Position numbers and translations under genes: made by a program
Shown: positions 35,814-46,204 of the stretch, piece after piece
How the letters are laid out: each line of letters begins with the position of its first letter
How positions within the stretch are numbered: position 1 is the first letter of the stretch
Notes under the pieces: generated by a model
Databases searched by the model: none
Seen by the model: only the letters and a program-made list of their open reading frames with translations
Told to the model about the DNA's origin: nothing
From: Leisingera caerulea DSM 24564
GTDB taxonomy: Bacteria; Pseudomonadota; Alphaproteobacteria; Rhodobacterales; Rhodobacteraceae
Assembly (NCBI RefSeq): GCF_000473325.1
Contig: NZ_KI421513.1
Location: forward strand, 859,217 to 923,216
DNA: 64,000 nt
Direction of reading: 5' to 3'

Positions 35814-35846
35814 AGCAGGCCCTCCACACGGAAGGGCCTGCTTTTT
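35814..35846. terminator. Intrinsic terminator after the chemoreceptor gene
   Basis: AGCAGGCCCT and AGGGCCTGCT form a 10-bp stem around CCACACGGA. On the minus strand, where it would end the chemoreceptor transcript, it is followed by GCCATTTTCC. On the plus strand TTTTTG follows. It therefore could act in both directions and insulates the aroG promoter. Confidence 0.75.
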
Positions 35847-35859
35847 GTGCCGGCTCGGG

Positions 35860-38265
35860 TCAGAAATCCTGCCACAGATCGCGGGCAGCATTGCCCTCTG
35901 CCGGGGGCACGGCTGCGGCAGCAGGCGCCGGGCTGGCCTCGATCTCCCAGTCATCGCCGCCGTGGGCAGACGGCGCTGGTGCCGCCGGGGCCGCAGGCGC
36001 GGCGGTGCTGCCGTCCACCTGGAAGCGCGCCACCAGTTCGGCAAGCTTCACGGCGTCGGTGTTCAGCAAATGGCCTGCGGCGGTCGCCTCTTCGACCATC
36101 GCGGCGTTCTGCTGGGTCACCTGGTCCAGCTGGGTCACTCCGGTGTTGATCTCAAGCAGGCCGGTGGATTGCTCCGCCGCGCCCTCGGCAATCTCCGACA
36201 CCAGCTGCGAGATGTGGCTCACCCGGCCGACGATGGACTGCAGCGCCTCGCCTGCGCGGCCGACCAGATCGACGCCTTCCGCCACCTGCCGCGAGCTGTC
36301 GCCGATCAGCGTCTTGATCTCCATCGCCGCATCCGAGGACCGCTGCGCCAGAGCGCGCACTTCGGAAGCGACCACCGCAAAGCCGCGGCCGGCCTCGCCC
36401 GCGCGGGCAGCCTCGACGCCTGCGTTGAGCGCCAAGAGGTTGGTCTGGAAGGCGATGTCGTCGATCACCGAGATGATCTGCGAGATCTTGTTGGAGCTGT
36501 CCTCGATGCCGCTCATGGCCGCCACCGCATCCTGCACCACCTCGCCGCTGCTTTCGGCCTCCTGCCGGGCCTCCCGCACCGTGGTTTCCACGTTGCGGGC
36601 GCCGTCGGCGGCGGAGCGCACGCTGGCGGTCAGCTCGTCGATGGCGGCAGCGGTCTCCTCCAGCGTCGCGGCCTGGCTTTCGGTGCGGTGCGACAGGTCG
36701 TCGGAGGCCTGGCTGATCTCAGCCGCGCCGTTGCGGATGCTGGACGCGGCGCCGATCACCTCCTGCACGGTGGCGGTGAGGTTGTCGATGGAGCCGTTGA
36801 AGTCCGCCCGCAGCTGTTCGTATTCCTCCGGGAATTCTTCCGCGATGCGGATGGTGAGGTCGCCGTGCGACAGGCGCGACAAGCGCTCGCTCAGCTCCCG
36901 GACCACCCCGGCCAGCTCAGCGTCCTTGCTTTGCGCCTTCTGCTGTTCGGCTTCTTGCATCCGCACCAGCTCATCGCGGAACTTCTCCAGCGCGCGGGCC
37001 ATGTCGCCGACTTCGTCGCCGCGCTCCTGGCCGTGGATCTCGACTGCATTGTTGCCCTCGGCCAGGCCGCGCATCGACACCACGATGCGGCGGATGCCGG
37101 ACGCGATTCCGGAGCTGGTGACCAGCGCCATCACCGCGCCGATCAGAATCGCCGCGCCGATCGCGGCTGGGATCATGATCCGGGTCTGTGCTGCGATCTC
37201 ATCGCTGGCGGCGCGGCGGGCGGCCATGGTCTCAGCGCCGCGGGCCTGCAGCGAGGCCAGGGTTTCGCGGAAGCGGTCGAAGTACGCCTTGCCCTGCCCT
37301 TCGGCGACCCGGTCGGCCATGTCGTCCATGGTGGCGGCGCTGCCGATCACCCGGCGCAGCTGCAGCATCGGCACCACCACGTCATTGCGCCAGTTGCCGA
37401 TGATCTCTGCCACCGTGTTCAGGCGGTTGGTCTGCATCAGCTTGTCGGTGAAAGCCAGGCGCAGGTCTGCGAGGATCTCGTTGAAGCGTTCGTTGCCTTC
37501 CATATAGGGGTCCAGAAACGCCCGGTCGCCCGCCAGAAGGAAGCCGCGCACGCCGGTTTCCATGTCGACGGCGGCGGCCAGCAGGTCCTTGGCGGTGCTG
37601 ATCACCTCATGGGCTTTCTCCACTTCCTCCAGCGAGGCGCTCAGATAGTCCGGATCGGCAATCCCGGCATTGACCAGCGAGGAGAAAATGTTGCGGCGGT
37701 TGGCAAGCTCCACCTCCTCGTCCGCGATGATCTTGCCGACCTCGGCGCGGAACTCATCAAACAGGATCCGGCCCTGGGACTTTTTTACCGCGTCCGCCAT
37801 GTCGTTCATGCTCATGGCGTCGCCGATTTCCCGGCGCAGCTCGATGGCACCGGCGGCCACATTCTCCTGCCAGCCGGTCAGAATCTGCTCCGCCTCCTGC
37901 AGGTCCGCCATCATTTGGGGATCATCCGCCGCCAGGGCCTTGAGCGCCGTCAGCGCCTCAGCCAGGTCGGCCTGGCCAGCCTCATAGGGTTCCAGAAACT
38001 TCTCCTGCCCCGCCAGCAGGTAGCCGCGCAGCCCGGCTTCCATGTCCAGCGCCGCCACAGCCAGCGATTGCGCCTCGCTGAGGATCCGGCCGGTGTGATC
38101 GACCGCCTTGGAGGTCTTCTCCATGCGGCCCAAGTCCACAACAGCCATCACGCCGACGCCAAGCACCAGCAGCAGGGGGAACAGGGCCACCGTAACGATT
38201 TTCGTTTTCGTACTGAGGTTTGCCAGTGAGAACCGCCTGGCTGCGGAAGTCTTCTTCTTTTTCAT
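35860..38265 (-). CDS. Methyl-accepting chemotaxis protein with two CHASE3-like sensor modules
   Basis: 801 residues. TM1 is at 23-45. Two similar CHASE3-type helical modules follow, the first with [21 protein letters not shown] and the second with [23 protein letters not shown]2 is near 378-400, then HAMP and the signalling domain with the hairpin tip around [34 protein letters not shown] (split here across two known blocks). The C-terminus DLWQDF fits an xWxxF tether for CheR/CheB. It is a cytoplasmic-signalling chemoreceptor with unknown ligand. ATG 38265 was taken in preference to GTG 38268. No che genes are adjacent. Confidence 0.9.
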   Translation of the reverse strand: MKKKKTSAARRFSLANLSTKTKIVTVALFPLLLVLGVGVMAVVDLGRMEKTSKAVDHTGRILSEAQSLAVAALDMEAGLRGYLLAGQEKFLEPYEAGQADLAEALTALKALAADDPQMMADLQEAEQILTGWQENVAAGAIELRREIGDAMSMNDMADAVKKSQGRILFDEFRAEVGKIIADEEVELANRRNIFSSLVNAGIADPDYLSASLEEVEKAHEVISTAKDLLAAAVDMETGVRGFLLAGDRAFLDPYMEGNERFNEILADLRLAFTDKLMQTNRLNTVAEIIGNWRNDVVVPMLQLRRVIGSAATMDDMADRVAEGQGKAYFDRFRETLASLQARGAETMAARRAASDEIAAQTRIMIPAAIGAAILIGAVMALVTSSGIASGIRRIVVSMRGLAEGNNAVEIHGQERGDEVGDMARALEKFRDELVRMQEAEQQKAQSKDAELAGVVRELSERLSRLSHGDLTIRIAEEFPEEYEQLRADFNGSIDNLTATVQEVIGAASSIRNGAAEISQASDDLSHRTESQAATLEETAAAIDELTASVRSAADGARNVETTVREARQEAESSGEVVQDAVAAMSGIEDSSNKISQIISVIDDIAFQTNLLALNAGVEAARAGEAGRGFAVVASEVRALAQRSSDAAMEIKTLIGDSSRQVAEGVDLVGRAGEALQSIVGRVSHISQLVSEIAEGAAEQSTGLLEINTGVTQLDQVTQQNAAMVEEATAAGHLLNTDAVKLAELVARFQVDGSTAAPAAPAAPAPSAHGGDDWEIEASPAPAAAAVPPAEGNAARDLWQDF

Positions 38266-38376
38266 CACGTCCGATCCGGAGCTAAAGGGATGCGGCAGTG
38301 AAATCAGAATAAAATTACGAATCTCTTTCGCACAAAAAGTGAATCCTAAACATCCTGCGATTGTCGTCGCGTAACG

Positions 38377-38403
38377 AAAAACCCCGCTCCAGGCGGAGCG
38401 GGG
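38377..38403 (-). terminator. Terminator of the S13-S11-rpoA-L17 block
   Basis: On the minus strand CCCCGCTCC and GGAGCGGGG pair (9 bp, loop of four), followed by TTTTT. It lies about 35 bases after rplQ. Confidence 0.92.
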
Positions 38404-38436
38404 GCCAGACAGTTGAACCCAAGGGTTCAGCGCGTC

Positions 38437-38865
38437 TTATTCTTCAGCTTCTGCAGCTGCTTCTTCTGCTTCCAGGCGGGCCTTGTCGGCAGCGCCCTTG
38501 GCGGAAACGTCGCGGTCGACAAACTCGATGATCGCCATCGGAGCCATGTCGCCATAGCGGAAGCCGGCCTTCAGGACACGGACATAGCCGCCCTGACGGT
38601 CCTTGTAGCGCGGGCCCAGAACCTCGAACAGTTTCGCGACGTCCTTGTCCTCTTTCAGCTTGGCTGCGGCCTGACGGCGGGCGTGCAGGTCGCCGCGTTT
38701 TGCCAGGGTGATCAGTTTTTCAACGATCGGGCGCAGTTCTTTTGCTTTGGGCAGGGTCGTTTTGATCTGCTCATGCTCAATCAGCGAGCCGGCCATGTTG
38801 GAGAACAGGGCCTTGCGGTGCTCATGAGTACGGTTCAGGCGGCGGTAACCACGTGCGTGACGCAT
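38437..38865 (-). CDS. rplQ: 50S ribosomal protein L17
   Basis: 142 residues. The opening [34 protein letters not shown] and the [21 protein letters not shown] block are diagnostic. An Ala/Glu-rich acidic tail of about 25 residues extends past the E. coli length. Last gene of the alpha-type block, followed by a strong terminator. Confidence 0.97.
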   Translation of the reverse strand: MRHARGYRRLNRTHEHRKALFSNMAGSLIEHEQIKTTLPKAKELRPIVEKLITLAKRGDLHARRQAAAKLKEDKDVAKLFEVLGPRYKDRQGGYVRVLKAGFRYGDMAPMAIIEFVDRDVSAKGAADKARLEAEEAAAEAEE

Positions 38866-38971
38866 TTTTCAGTTCCTTGTCTTGCGTTTTGCTTTGTCAG
38901 GCGGCTGATGCGTGTCAGCCGCTCTCCTTGGGGCAGGTGCCCAGATCGTCCCCGGCAGTCCCGGGCATTGA

Positions 38972-38995
38972 AGAGGAGGGCCGGAGCCCTCCTCT
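38972..38995 (-). other. rpoA-rplQ intercistronic hairpin
   Basis: AGAGGAGGGC and GCCCTCCTCT form a perfect 10-bp stem just after the rpoA stop, without a T-run. It may stabilise the upstream mRNA or adjust L17 relative to RpoA. Confidence 0.6.
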
Positions 38996-39001
38996 GAAGT
39001 C

Positions 39002-40018
39002 TTAGAAGCTGTCTTCGAACTTCTTGGCCAGATCTTCGATGTTGTCCGGCGGCCAGTCCTCGACGTCCATGCCGAGGTGCAGGCCCATGCCCGACAGAAC
39101 CTCTTTGATCTCGTTCAGCGACTTGCGGCCGAAGTTCGGGGTGCGCAGCATCTCCGCTTCGGTCTTCTGGATCAGGTCGCCGATATAGACGATGTTGTCG
39201 TTCTTCAGGCAGTTTGCCGAACGCACCGACAGTTCCAGCTCGTCCACTTTCTTGAGCAGAAGCGGGTTGAACTCCAGACCATCGTCCTCGTCCTGGCGGC
39301 CAGCCGATTCCGGCTCGTCGAAGTTGACGAAGATCGACAGCTGATCCTGCAGGATGCGGGCGGCAAAGGCCACGGCGTCATCGGGAGTGATGGAGCCGTC
39401 GGTTTCCACCTTCATGGTCAGCTTGTCATAGTCCAGCACCTGGCCCTCACGGGTGGGCTGAACGTCATAGGAGACCTTCTTGACCGGCGAGTAGATCGCG
39501 TCGATCGGGATCAGTCCGATCGGTGCGTCTTCCGGCTTGTTCTTGTCTGCCGAGACATAGCCCTTGCCGGTGTTCACGGTCAGTTCCATGAACAGGTCGG
39601 CGCCATCGTCCAGGTGGCAGATCACGTGATCGCGGTTCAGAACCTCGATGCCTGCGGTCTCAGCAATGTCGCCTGCGGTGACGACCGCCGGGCCCTTGGC
39701 ATTGATCGACAGCCGCTTGGGGCCTTCGACTTCCATGCGCAGGGAGACCTGCTTGAGGTTCAGGATGATGTCGGTGACGTCTTCACGCACACCGGCGACG
39801 CTGGAAAACTCGTGCAGCACGTTGTCGATCTGCACGCTGGTGATGGCCGCGCCTTGCAGCGAGCTCATCAGCACGCGGCGCAGCGCGTTGCCCAGGGTCA
39901 GGCCGAAACCGCGTTCCAGCGGCTCTGCAACAACGGTTGCCTGGCGTGCAGGATCGTTGCCCGGCTTCACTTCCAGCTGTGCCGGCTTGATCAGCTCTGC
40001 CCAGTTCTTGTGGATCAT
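39002..40018 (-). CDS. rpoA: DNA-directed RNA polymerase subunit alpha
   Basis: 338 residues. The N-terminal dimerisation domain has [20 protein letters not shown]; the C-terminal domain has [24 protein letters not shown] and [14 protein letters not shown], which bind UP elements and activators. ATG 40018 gives the standard N-terminus [10 protein letters not shown]; the longer frame upstream is non-coding leader. It follows rpsK by 113 bases. Confidence 0.98.
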   Translation of the reverse strand: MIHKNWAELIKPAQLEVKPGNDPARQATVVAEPLERGFGLTLGNALRRVLMSSLQGAAITSVQIDNVLHEFSSVAGVREDVTDIILNLKQVSLRMEVEGPKRLSINAKGPAVVTAGDIAETAGIEVLNRDHVICHLDDGADLFMELTVNTGKGYVSADKNKPEDAPIGLIPIDAIYSPVKKVSYDVQPTREGQVLDYDKLTMKVETDGSITPDDAVAFAARILQDQLSIFVNFDEPESAGRQDEDDGLEFNPLLLKKVDELELSVRSANCLKNDNIVYIGDLIQKTEAEMLRTPNFGRKSLNEIKEVLSGMGLHLGMDVEDWPPDNIEDLAKKFEDSF

Positions 40019-40131
40019 GCGTTCCCTCCATTCCTGTCCCTGCCCCATGTCCGGAAGGCCAAGGACGCCCGAGGTTTAAATGACGCACTGGGGCCCTGCG
40101 AATCAAGCGGGGCCCCAGCAAAAAATTCAGA

Positions 40132-40521
40132 TTAGACGCGGCGGCGCTTCGGCGGGCGGCAGCCGTTGTGCGCGATCGGGGTCACATCACGGATCGAGGT
40201 GATGTTGAAACCGACAGCGGCCAGTGCGCGCAGCGCCGATTCACGGCCCGAACCGGGGCCCTGAACTTCGACTTCCAGAGTCTTCACACCGTGTTCCTGT
40301 GCCTTCTTGCCTGCATCTTCTGCAGCCATCTGAGCGGCATAGGGGGTCGACTTCCGCGAGCCTTTGAAGCCCATGGTGCCGGCCGACGACCAGGAAATCG
40401 CGTTGCCCTGCACGTCGGAGATCAGGATCTTGGTGTTATTGAACGAAGAGTTCACGTGAGCAACGCCGGAGGCGATGTTCTTGCGCTCTTTACGCTTAAT
40501 GCGGGATTTATCGCGTGCCAT
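40132..40521 (-). CDS. rpsK: 30S ribosomal protein S11
   Basis: 129 residues. [43 protein letters not shown] and the C-terminal [18 protein letters not shown] match S11, a platform protein of the small subunit. It is 14 bases from rpsM in the usual S13-S11-alpha order; S4 is absent between S11 and rpoA, normal for this class. Confidence 0.98.
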   Translation of the reverse strand: MARDKSRIKRKERKNIASGVAHVNSSFNNTKILISDVQGNAISWSSAGTMGFKGSRKSTPYAAQMAAEDAGKKAQEHGVKTLEVEVQGPGSGRESALRALAAVGFNITSIRDVTPIAHNGCRPPKRRRV

Positions 40522-40535
40522 TGATCAAGCCTCCC

Positions 40536-40904
40536 TTACTTCTTCTTGCCGGCGATCGGCTTCGCCGGGCCCTTGCGGGTGCGGGCGTTGGTATGGGTAC
40601 GCTGACCGCGGACCGGCAGGTTGCGGCGGTGGCGCAGGCCACGGTAGCAGCCGAGGTCCATCAGGCGCTTGATGTTCATCTGAACTTCACGGCGCAGGTC
40701 GCCTTCGACGGTGTAGTTGGCGTCGATGTGCTCGCGCACGGCCAGAACTTCAGCGTCGGACAGTTCGTTCACACGGCGGGTCGGGTCGATGCCAACGGCG
40801 TCGCAGATCGCTTTCGCCGAGGTGTTGCCGATACCGGTGATATAGGTGAGGGCGATGGGAACCCGCTTTGCAGTCGGGATGTTAACGCCGGCAATACGTG
40901 CCAC
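40536..40904 (-). CDS. rpsM: 30S ribosomal protein S13
   Basis: 122 residues. [29 protein letters not shown] and [27 protein letters not shown] are diagnostic. It lies in the subunit head and contacts the tRNA and the B1 bridges. It is the first gene of its own block; a promoter candidate lies at 41059-41087. L36 and IF1, which precede S13 in many bacteria, are not present here. Confidence 0.98.
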   Translation of the reverse strand: MARIAGVNIPTAKRVPIALTYITGIGNTSAKAICDAVGIDPTRRVNELSDAEVLAVREHIDANYTVEGDLRREVQMNIKRLMDLGCYRGLRHRRNLPVRGQRTHTNARTRKGPAKPIAGKKK

Positions 40905-41058
40905 GTGTCACTTTCCTTTTCGTTGCGGTTCCGTAGTTCCGGAACCTTTTTTCACAACACTTGACCGTGGCAGTGTGGCCAGAGGGTCCAGCATTTTGAG
41001 GTGGTAAGGCAGACAGACGAATCCGCCCGCCGGGAATCATTCCCAGAAGGGATGGGGT

Positions 41059-41087
41059 TGCCTATGTGGAATTACCGCGGGGGTCAA
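41059..41087 (-). promoter_or_regulatory. Probable promoter of the S13 block
   Basis: TTGACC (41087-41082), a 17-base spacer and TAGGCA (41064-41059) on the minus strand, about 155 bases before rpsM. The sequence CATAGGCAACCCC around the -10 resembles TATAGGCACCC at the L15 promoter. Confidence 0.55.
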
Positions 41088-41101
41088 CCCCGTGATCCGC
41101 G

Positions 41102-41122
41102 AAAACGCCGCCAGGGGCGGCG
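41102..41122 (-). terminator. Terminator after the small secreted protein gene
   Basis: On the minus strand CGCCGCC-CCT-GGCGGCG followed by TTTTC, twelve bases after the stop of the upstream gene and just before the S13 promoter. Confidence 0.8.
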
Positions 41123-41133
41123 GGCCTGCCCTG

Positions 41134-41526
41134 TCAGCTGGCGCAGGCATAGAATCGCAGCGGCTCCGCCTCGCCCATCCAGATGGATACAGTGCCGGGC
41201 TCCTCCGGGTCCAGAACAACCGTGAACAGCTGCGGGTAATACTGCGGCCCCGGCAGCTCGCAGCGGCCCATGTGGTCGCTCACCCGGTGGCTGCTCCAAT
41301 CCAGGCGGAGGGCTGGCTGGAAGCTGCAGAAATACTCCAGCGAGCTGAAGCCGGAGCCGTCCAGGATCAGGCCGCCCTCCGCGGCATAGTCCAAAATCCC
41401 GTCCTCGCTGATCAGCACCCGGTCGCAAGCGGCGGCATCATCGAGATAGAGCTGCTCCGCGGACAGCGGGCCGGCCAGGGCAACTGCGGCCAGCACGGCG
41501 GGAACTTTGGCAAAATGAGCGGTCAT
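41134..41526 (-). CDS. Hypothetical secreted protein between adk and rpsM
   Basis: 130 residues of unknown family. A signal peptide is probable (MTAHFAKVPAVLAAVALAGPLSAEQ, cleavage after SAEQ or nearby). The mature protein has four cysteines, which could form disulfides. ATG 41526 was preferred, as it begins the signal peptide. It is bounded by the adk terminator and its own terminator, so it is transcribed separately from the ribosomal blocks. I do not assign a function. Confidence 0.72.
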   Translation of the reverse strand: MTAHFAKVPAVLAAVALAGPLSAEQLYLDDAAACDRVLISEDGILDYAAEGGLILDGSGFSSLEYFCSFQPALRLDWSSHRVSDHMGRCELPGPQYYPQLFTVVLDPEEPGTVSIWMGEAEPLRFYACAS

Positions 41527-41543
41527 GGGAGCCTCTGAAAAGG

Positions 41544-41574
41544 AAAATGCCCCGCGCTTATGCAGCACGGGGCA
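41544..41574 (-). terminator. Terminator of the L15-secY-adk block
   Basis: On the minus strand TGCCCCG pairs with CGGGGCA around a 13-base loop, followed by TTTTCC, starting 24 bases after the adk stop. Confidence 0.78.
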
Positions 41575-41597
41575 CTTCGATCCGGTAAACGGGCGGC

Positions 41598-42241
41598 TTA
41601 TTCACCCATGATCCAGGCCATGCTCTTGCGCACTTCCTCGATCGAGGCGAGGCCGTCCAGGCGCTGGAGGTTGCCTTTGGCATAATAGTAGCCGATCAGC
41701 GGCGAGGTCTTTTTGTAGTATTCCATCAGGCGGGTCTTGAGGCTGTCCTCATTGTCGTCCGCCCGGCGCTTGACCTCGGTGGAGCCGCAATTGGCGCATT
41801 TGCCGTCCGCGGGCCAGGGCTTGGTCTGGTCGTGGTAAACCTCGCCGCAGCCGCCGCAGGTGGAGCGGCCGGTGATGCGGGCGACCAGCGCGTCGTCATC
41901 GACCTGCATCTCGATCACGGCGTCGAGTTTCAGGTCCATCTCGTCCAGCAGCTTGGCCAGCGCGTCGGCCTGGGCCAGGGTGCGCGGGAAGCCGTCGAAG
42001 ATAAAACCGCCCTCGGCGCCGCCCTGCAGCTTCTCGCGGATCAGGCCGATCACGATCTGGTCGGTGACCAGCTTGCCCTCGGCCATGATGGCGGCAACCT
42101 TCTTGCCCATTTCGGTGCCCGAGGTCTGGGCCTCGCGCAGCATGTCACCGGTGCTGAGCTGCACCATGCCGCGGCTTTCCACAAGGTAGCGCGCCTGCGT
42201 ACCTTTGCCCGCCCCCGGCGGGCCAAGGAGAATAATGTTGG

Positions 42242-42245
<4 letters not shown>
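41598..42245 (-). CDS. adk: Adenylate kinase, zinc-type
   Basis: 215 residues. The P-loop is [10 protein letters not shown]; the lid is the long form with four cysteines (CGGCG and CANCG) that hold zinc. [14 protein letters not shown] is the AMP-binding signature. It interconverts AMP, ADP and ATP. The start overlaps the secY stop by four bases (ATGA). Confidence 0.97.
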
Positions 42246-43606
<1,361 letters not shown>

Positions 43607-43716
43607 GAAAAGGTCTCTTCTTTAGCGAAACGCCGCCCGGAACCGTTTTCCGGCTCGGGCGGCGTTCTAGGAAAACTCAGGTCTATGTAAGCGGCATTGG
43701 CGCCGCTCACAAGCCG

Positions 43717-44187
43717 TTACTCTGCGGCGGCTGCAGTTGCCACAGTCAGAGCGCCGCCAGCCTTTGCCACAGCGTCAACGGCAGCTGCCGATGCACCGGT
43801 GACGGAGATGGTGGCTTTGGAGGTGATTTCGCCTTTGGCCAGGACGCGGACGCCGTCCAGCTTGCGGCGCACCAGGCCGGATGCGACCAGCGAATCCTCG
43901 GTGATGTCGGCTGCGTCCAGCTTGCCTGCGTCGATGAACTTCTGGATCAGGCCCAGGTTCACAACGGCGTATGCCTTGCGGTTCGGCTTGTTGAAGCCGC
44001 GCTTGGGCAGACGCTGGTACAGCGGCATCTGGCCGCCTTCGTAGCCATTGATCGAGACGCCCGAACGGGATTTCTGGCCTTTGATACCACGGCCGCCCAT
44101 TTTGCCTTTGCCGGAACCCGGGCCACGGGCCACACGGGTGCGTTTCTTGGCGGCGCCGGGATTGTCGCGAAGTTCGTGAAGTTTCAT
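43717..44187 (-). CDS. rplO: 50S ribosomal protein L15
   Basis: 156 residues. [42 protein letters not shown] and the LPKRGF block are diagnostic of this assembly protein. ATG 44187 is the canonical start; the frame continues upstream through the promoter. It is separated from rpmD (L30) by about 3.3 kb of unrelated genes, although the two are normally adjacent. Confidence 0.97.
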   Translation of the reverse strand: MKLHELRDNPGAAKKRTRVARGPGSGKGKMGGRGIKGQKSRSGVSINGYEGGQMPLYQRLPKRGFNKPNRKAYAVVNLGLIQKFIDAGKLDAADITEDSLVASGLVRRKLDGVRVLAKGEITSKATISVTGASAAAVDAVAKAGGALTVATAAAAE

Positions 44188-44283
44188 GTCGCTTCTCCTT
44201 GCCGGATGCGGGCCCCGAAGCGTGATGGCCCGACCGCGGCTTTTCTTGATTGGTGATTCCGTGGCGCAGAACGCCACCGGGTG

Positions 44284-44312
44284 CCTATAGACCTGTTGGG
44301 GAGCGGGATCAA
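44284..44312 (-). promoter_or_regulatory. Promoter of the L15-secY-adk block
   Basis: TTGATC (44312-44307), 17 bases, TATAGG (44289-44284) on the minus strand, about 97 bases before rplO. A good sigma70-type promoter, consistent with this block being transcribed apart from L30. Confidence 0.7.
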
Positions 44313-44358
44313 GTGTCGGCGTTCACTACTGATCTGAACACAAAGAACTCAAGATGCA

Positions 44359-44832
44359 TTAAACGTTATTTATTTCTTTGCCTTGAGTTCGAAGTTCTTC
44401 GATCGCTTGGTTCAACAGAGTGTGAAAGTGTTCCACGATAGACGTCGTCGCAACTAGTTGCTCGTCTACTGCCAGACTTTGCCTGTGTAGCAGTGCAATT
44501 ACCTCGTCCCATTTTTGAAGGGCCGCGAAGGAAGAACCGGCAGATATAGTCGCGTTGCTGTTTATGACTGTTTGCTTACCAACAACTATGTCTTGCTCCA
44601 GTTTGTCAAAGTACTCCTCACAACTGTGCAATGCGTCAACCTCATTAGGCATATAGGTCATGAGAGTATTGACGAGTTTTATACGCTCAAACTTTTGAAA
44701 GCTGTCCAATCGAAGAAGCTTTGCTTCAACCTCAGCGTTCAGTCGAAATGCTTCGGAACGGCGGTCACTGACTATCTCTGAACGCCTAGCACCTAGTCCT
44801 AAAGCCGTCAGTAAACCTGAAAGAAAGTCCAT
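44359..44832 (-). CDS. AT-rich hypothetical protein, helical
   Basis: 157 residues, no family recognised. It begins with a weakly hydrophobic MDFLSGLLTALGLGARRSE and is otherwise predicted helical, with a coiled-coil-like C-terminal third (SLAVDEQLVATTSIVEHFHTLLNQ). Base composition is visibly more AT-rich than its neighbours and codon choice differs (many A/T third bases), suggesting recent transfer. It sits directly upstream of the L15 promoter. The ribosome site before ATG 44832 is weak. Confidence 0.6.
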   Translation of the reverse strand: MDFLSGLLTALGLGARRSEIVSDRRSEAFRLNAEVEAKLLRLDSFQKFERIKLVNTLMTYMPNEVDALHSCEEYFDKLEQDIVVGKQTVINSNATISAGSSFAALQKWDEVIALLHRQSLAVDEQLVATTSIVEHFHTLLNQAIEELRTQGKEINNV

Positions 44833-45361
44833 CGGAATACCAAGATTGCAAACTATCAGGTGAATTATGCCCTTCGAACAAAGGGAACTCTACCGGTTTT
44901 GTCCAACGAATCTCACTACCCCGCCAGGACCCCTGCCCTGCCGGTTGCGTGTCGCGTTGCCTGTCTGTGTCCGCTCCGTCAAGGGCCGTCCGTTAAAGGG
45001 TGGCGGCGCCGCCGGGGTGGAGATCGGATGGGGATGACCCCATGCGAATACGCGTATCGCGCGCTCCGGGTGCCAAACCGGAGCCCAGTTCCAGGTGCCG
45101 GGGGTGTCAGGCCCGGCGGGTGATCATGACCGGGGTTGATCCTGCCAGACCCGGGTTAAAGCCCCGTAGGCGGTGCGTACGGTGGGTGCGCAACGGGCTT
45201 GTCAGGGATACATCAATCGATGTCCCCGAACTGTTCACAGAGGGCAGAGCCCGAACCGAGGGTTGGGCGAGGAGCGCCCGCCCCGTGGGGGCGGTTTGGG
45301 CGCTGCCCGGCTTGCCGCCGGGCGGTGACATTTTCGAGCTTGCCCGCTGAACAAACAAATA
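44833..45361. other. Long noncoding stretch rich in inverted repeats
   Basis: Over 500 bases without a credible gene. It contains successive hairpin-forming pieces: TGGGG-ATGA-CCCCA near 45030, the palindrome ATACGCGTAT near 45050, GCTCCGG/CCGGAGC (45062-45083), a long imperfect pair CCTGCCAGACCCG with CGGGCTTGTCAGG (45140-45206) and ACATC-AATC-GATGT (45209-45222). The dispersed element at 45273-45323 closes it. It could be a structured RNA or a relic; I recognise no RNA family. Confidence 0.4.
45273..45323. repeat. Dispersed double-hairpin element, copy 3
   Basis: AGCGCCC (45273-45279) pairs with GGGCGCT (45298-45304), with CGCCCC/GGGGCG inside. GCCCGGC-TTGCC-GCCGGGC (45305-45323) adjoins it. 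The stretch from CCCGTGGGG through GCCGGGCGG matches 19198-19241 closely, allowing for a few changes. Confidence 0.55.
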
Positions 45362-45433
45362 CGCCCCCGCCGGGATGGCAGGGGCGCTTTTGGGCCGGGC
45401 TTTCGGAGAGGGAGGAGGATCCGTCAGCCGGCC
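45362..45433 (-). ncRNA. Cuckoo-type (CcsR-like) small RNA 1, anti-Shine-Dalgarno hairpin plus terminator
   Basis: Just after the first DUF1127 stop, on the minus strand. GGCCGGCT pairs with AGCC(C)GGCC, then CGGA with TCCG, presenting CCTCCTCCC (45418-45410) in the loop. A 10-bp terminator stem follows (45386-45377 with 45371-45362). CCUCCUCC loops co-transcribed behind a DUF1127 gene are the hallmark of the Cuckoo/CcsR RNAs of Rhodobacterales, thought to act in stress responses. The RNA would be processed from the DUF1127 mRNA. Confidence 0.75.
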
Positions 45434-45440
45434 AGGGAGA

Positions 45441-45656
45441 TCACTTGCCGTAGACGTGCTCGCGGGCGGCGCCGGGGATGGCGCAGCGGCTGAGGCCGAT
45501 GTCGGCCAGATCGCGGCTGGACAGGGCGCGCAGTTCGCGCACGGTGCGCTGGTACTCGCGGCGCAGCTTCCAGTTCTGGATCAGGCCGGCAGCCACGCCG
45601 CGCAGGCGGACGGAAAACCCGGTAGAAGCAGGGGCGGAGAGAGTTGAATAAGCCAT
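45441..45656 (-). CDS. DUF1127 small protein 1
   Basis: 71 residues. The DUF1127 core is YQRTVRELRALSSRDLADIGLSR, and it ends REHVYGK. These small Arg-rich alphaproteobacterial proteins bind RNA in the studied Rhodobacter case (CcaF1) and are stress induced. AAGGA precedes ATG 45656. A CCUCCUCC-loop RNA element follows directly. About 50% of its residues match the second DUF1127 protein in aligned positions by eye. Confidence 0.93.
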   Translation of the reverse strand: MAYSTLSAPASTGFSVRLRGVAAGLIQNWKLRREYQRTVRELRALSSRDLADIGLSRCAIPGAAREHVYGK

Positions 45657-45732
45657 TGTTCTTGTTCCTTCGCATCGGTTCCGGAACGTGCTTCCGGTGC
45701 GGTGCTTGATCTGTTCGTCTGAAGTGATGGGG

Positions 45733-45760
45733 ACATAAGGATGCCCCTGGGCGTGCGCAA
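45733..45760 (-). promoter_or_regulatory. Candidate promoter of DUF1127 unit 1
   Basis: TTGCGC (45760-45755), 16 bases, TTATGT (45738-45733) on the minus strand. A weak match; a stress sigma factor (RpoH type) may be involved by analogy with Rhodobacter. Confidence 0.35.
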
Positions 45761-45837
45761 CGGCTGCTTTGGTCTGGCAGATATGCAGCCGCCGCATAGC
45801 ACATTCGCGTGAGGGCTCTTGCCCCCCTTGGCAAAAG

Positions 45838-45911
45838 AAAGCGCTCCCGCCCGACAGGGCAGGAGCGCTTTGGCCCGGGCAAGAAGAGGAGGAGGAGAAG
45901 AGCGCCCGGGC
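45838..45911 (-). ncRNA. Cuckoo-type (CcsR-like) small RNA 2, anti-Shine-Dalgarno hairpin plus terminator
   Basis: After the second DUF1127 stop. GCCCGGGC (45911-45904) pairs with GCCCGGGC (45880-45873), leaving a CU-only-like 23-base loop with CTCCTCCTCC (45897-45888). A perfect 15-bp stem follows (45871-45857 with 45852-45838), then CTTTTGCC, as terminator. The organisation matches RNA 1: gene, CU-rich loop hairpin, terminator. Confidence 0.78.
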
Positions 45912-45918
45912 GGGAGAG

Positions 45919-46131
45919 TTACTTGCCGTAAACGTGCTGATGCGCGATGTCGGCGATATCGCTGCGGCGCACGCCGATGTCGGCCAGCTCATGATCGGAG
46001 AGCCGGTCCAGTTCGTTGTAGGTGCGCTGGAACTCGCGGTGCAGCGCCCAGGCTTCCAGCACGCCCTCGGCGGTGCGGCGGATACGGGCGGTCAGGCTGA
46101 GCGTCGGTGCGGCGGAGATAACATGTGCCAT
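45919..46131 (-). CDS. DUF1127 small protein 2
   Basis: 70 residues. EFQRTYNELDRLSDHELADIGVRRSDI is the DUF1127 core, ending HQHVYGK like its neighbour. AAGGA is placed ideally before ATG 46131. It is followed by Cuckoo RNA 2 and its own terminator, so it forms a separate unit from the first DUF1127 gene. The pair probably arose by duplication. Confidence 0.93.
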   Translation of the reverse strand: MAHVISAAPTLSLTARIRRTAEGVLEAWALHREFQRTYNELDRLSDHELADIGVRRSDIADIAHQHVYGK

Positions 46132-46204
46132 CTTGTAGATCCTTGTCTCTTGGGCCGGGCCTATTCCCGGCGGTCCGTTGTTTGGTCTTTTCTGTGACAG
46201 GCCT

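Noticed and set aside
35687..35875. 62-codon reading of the leader frame starting at 35875
   Set aside because: It crosses the terminator and promoter; only the 25-codon ATG frame fits attenuation geometry.
44890..45240. Possible tmRNA, SRP RNA, RNase P RNA or cobalamin riboswitch
   Set aside because: None of the required conserved cores (such as the GGAA-tetraloop domain or the cobalamin box) can be found.
45107..45358. Minus frame of 83 codons in the noncoding stretch
   Set aside because: No ribosome site, odd composition, and it spans inverted repeats including the dispersed element.
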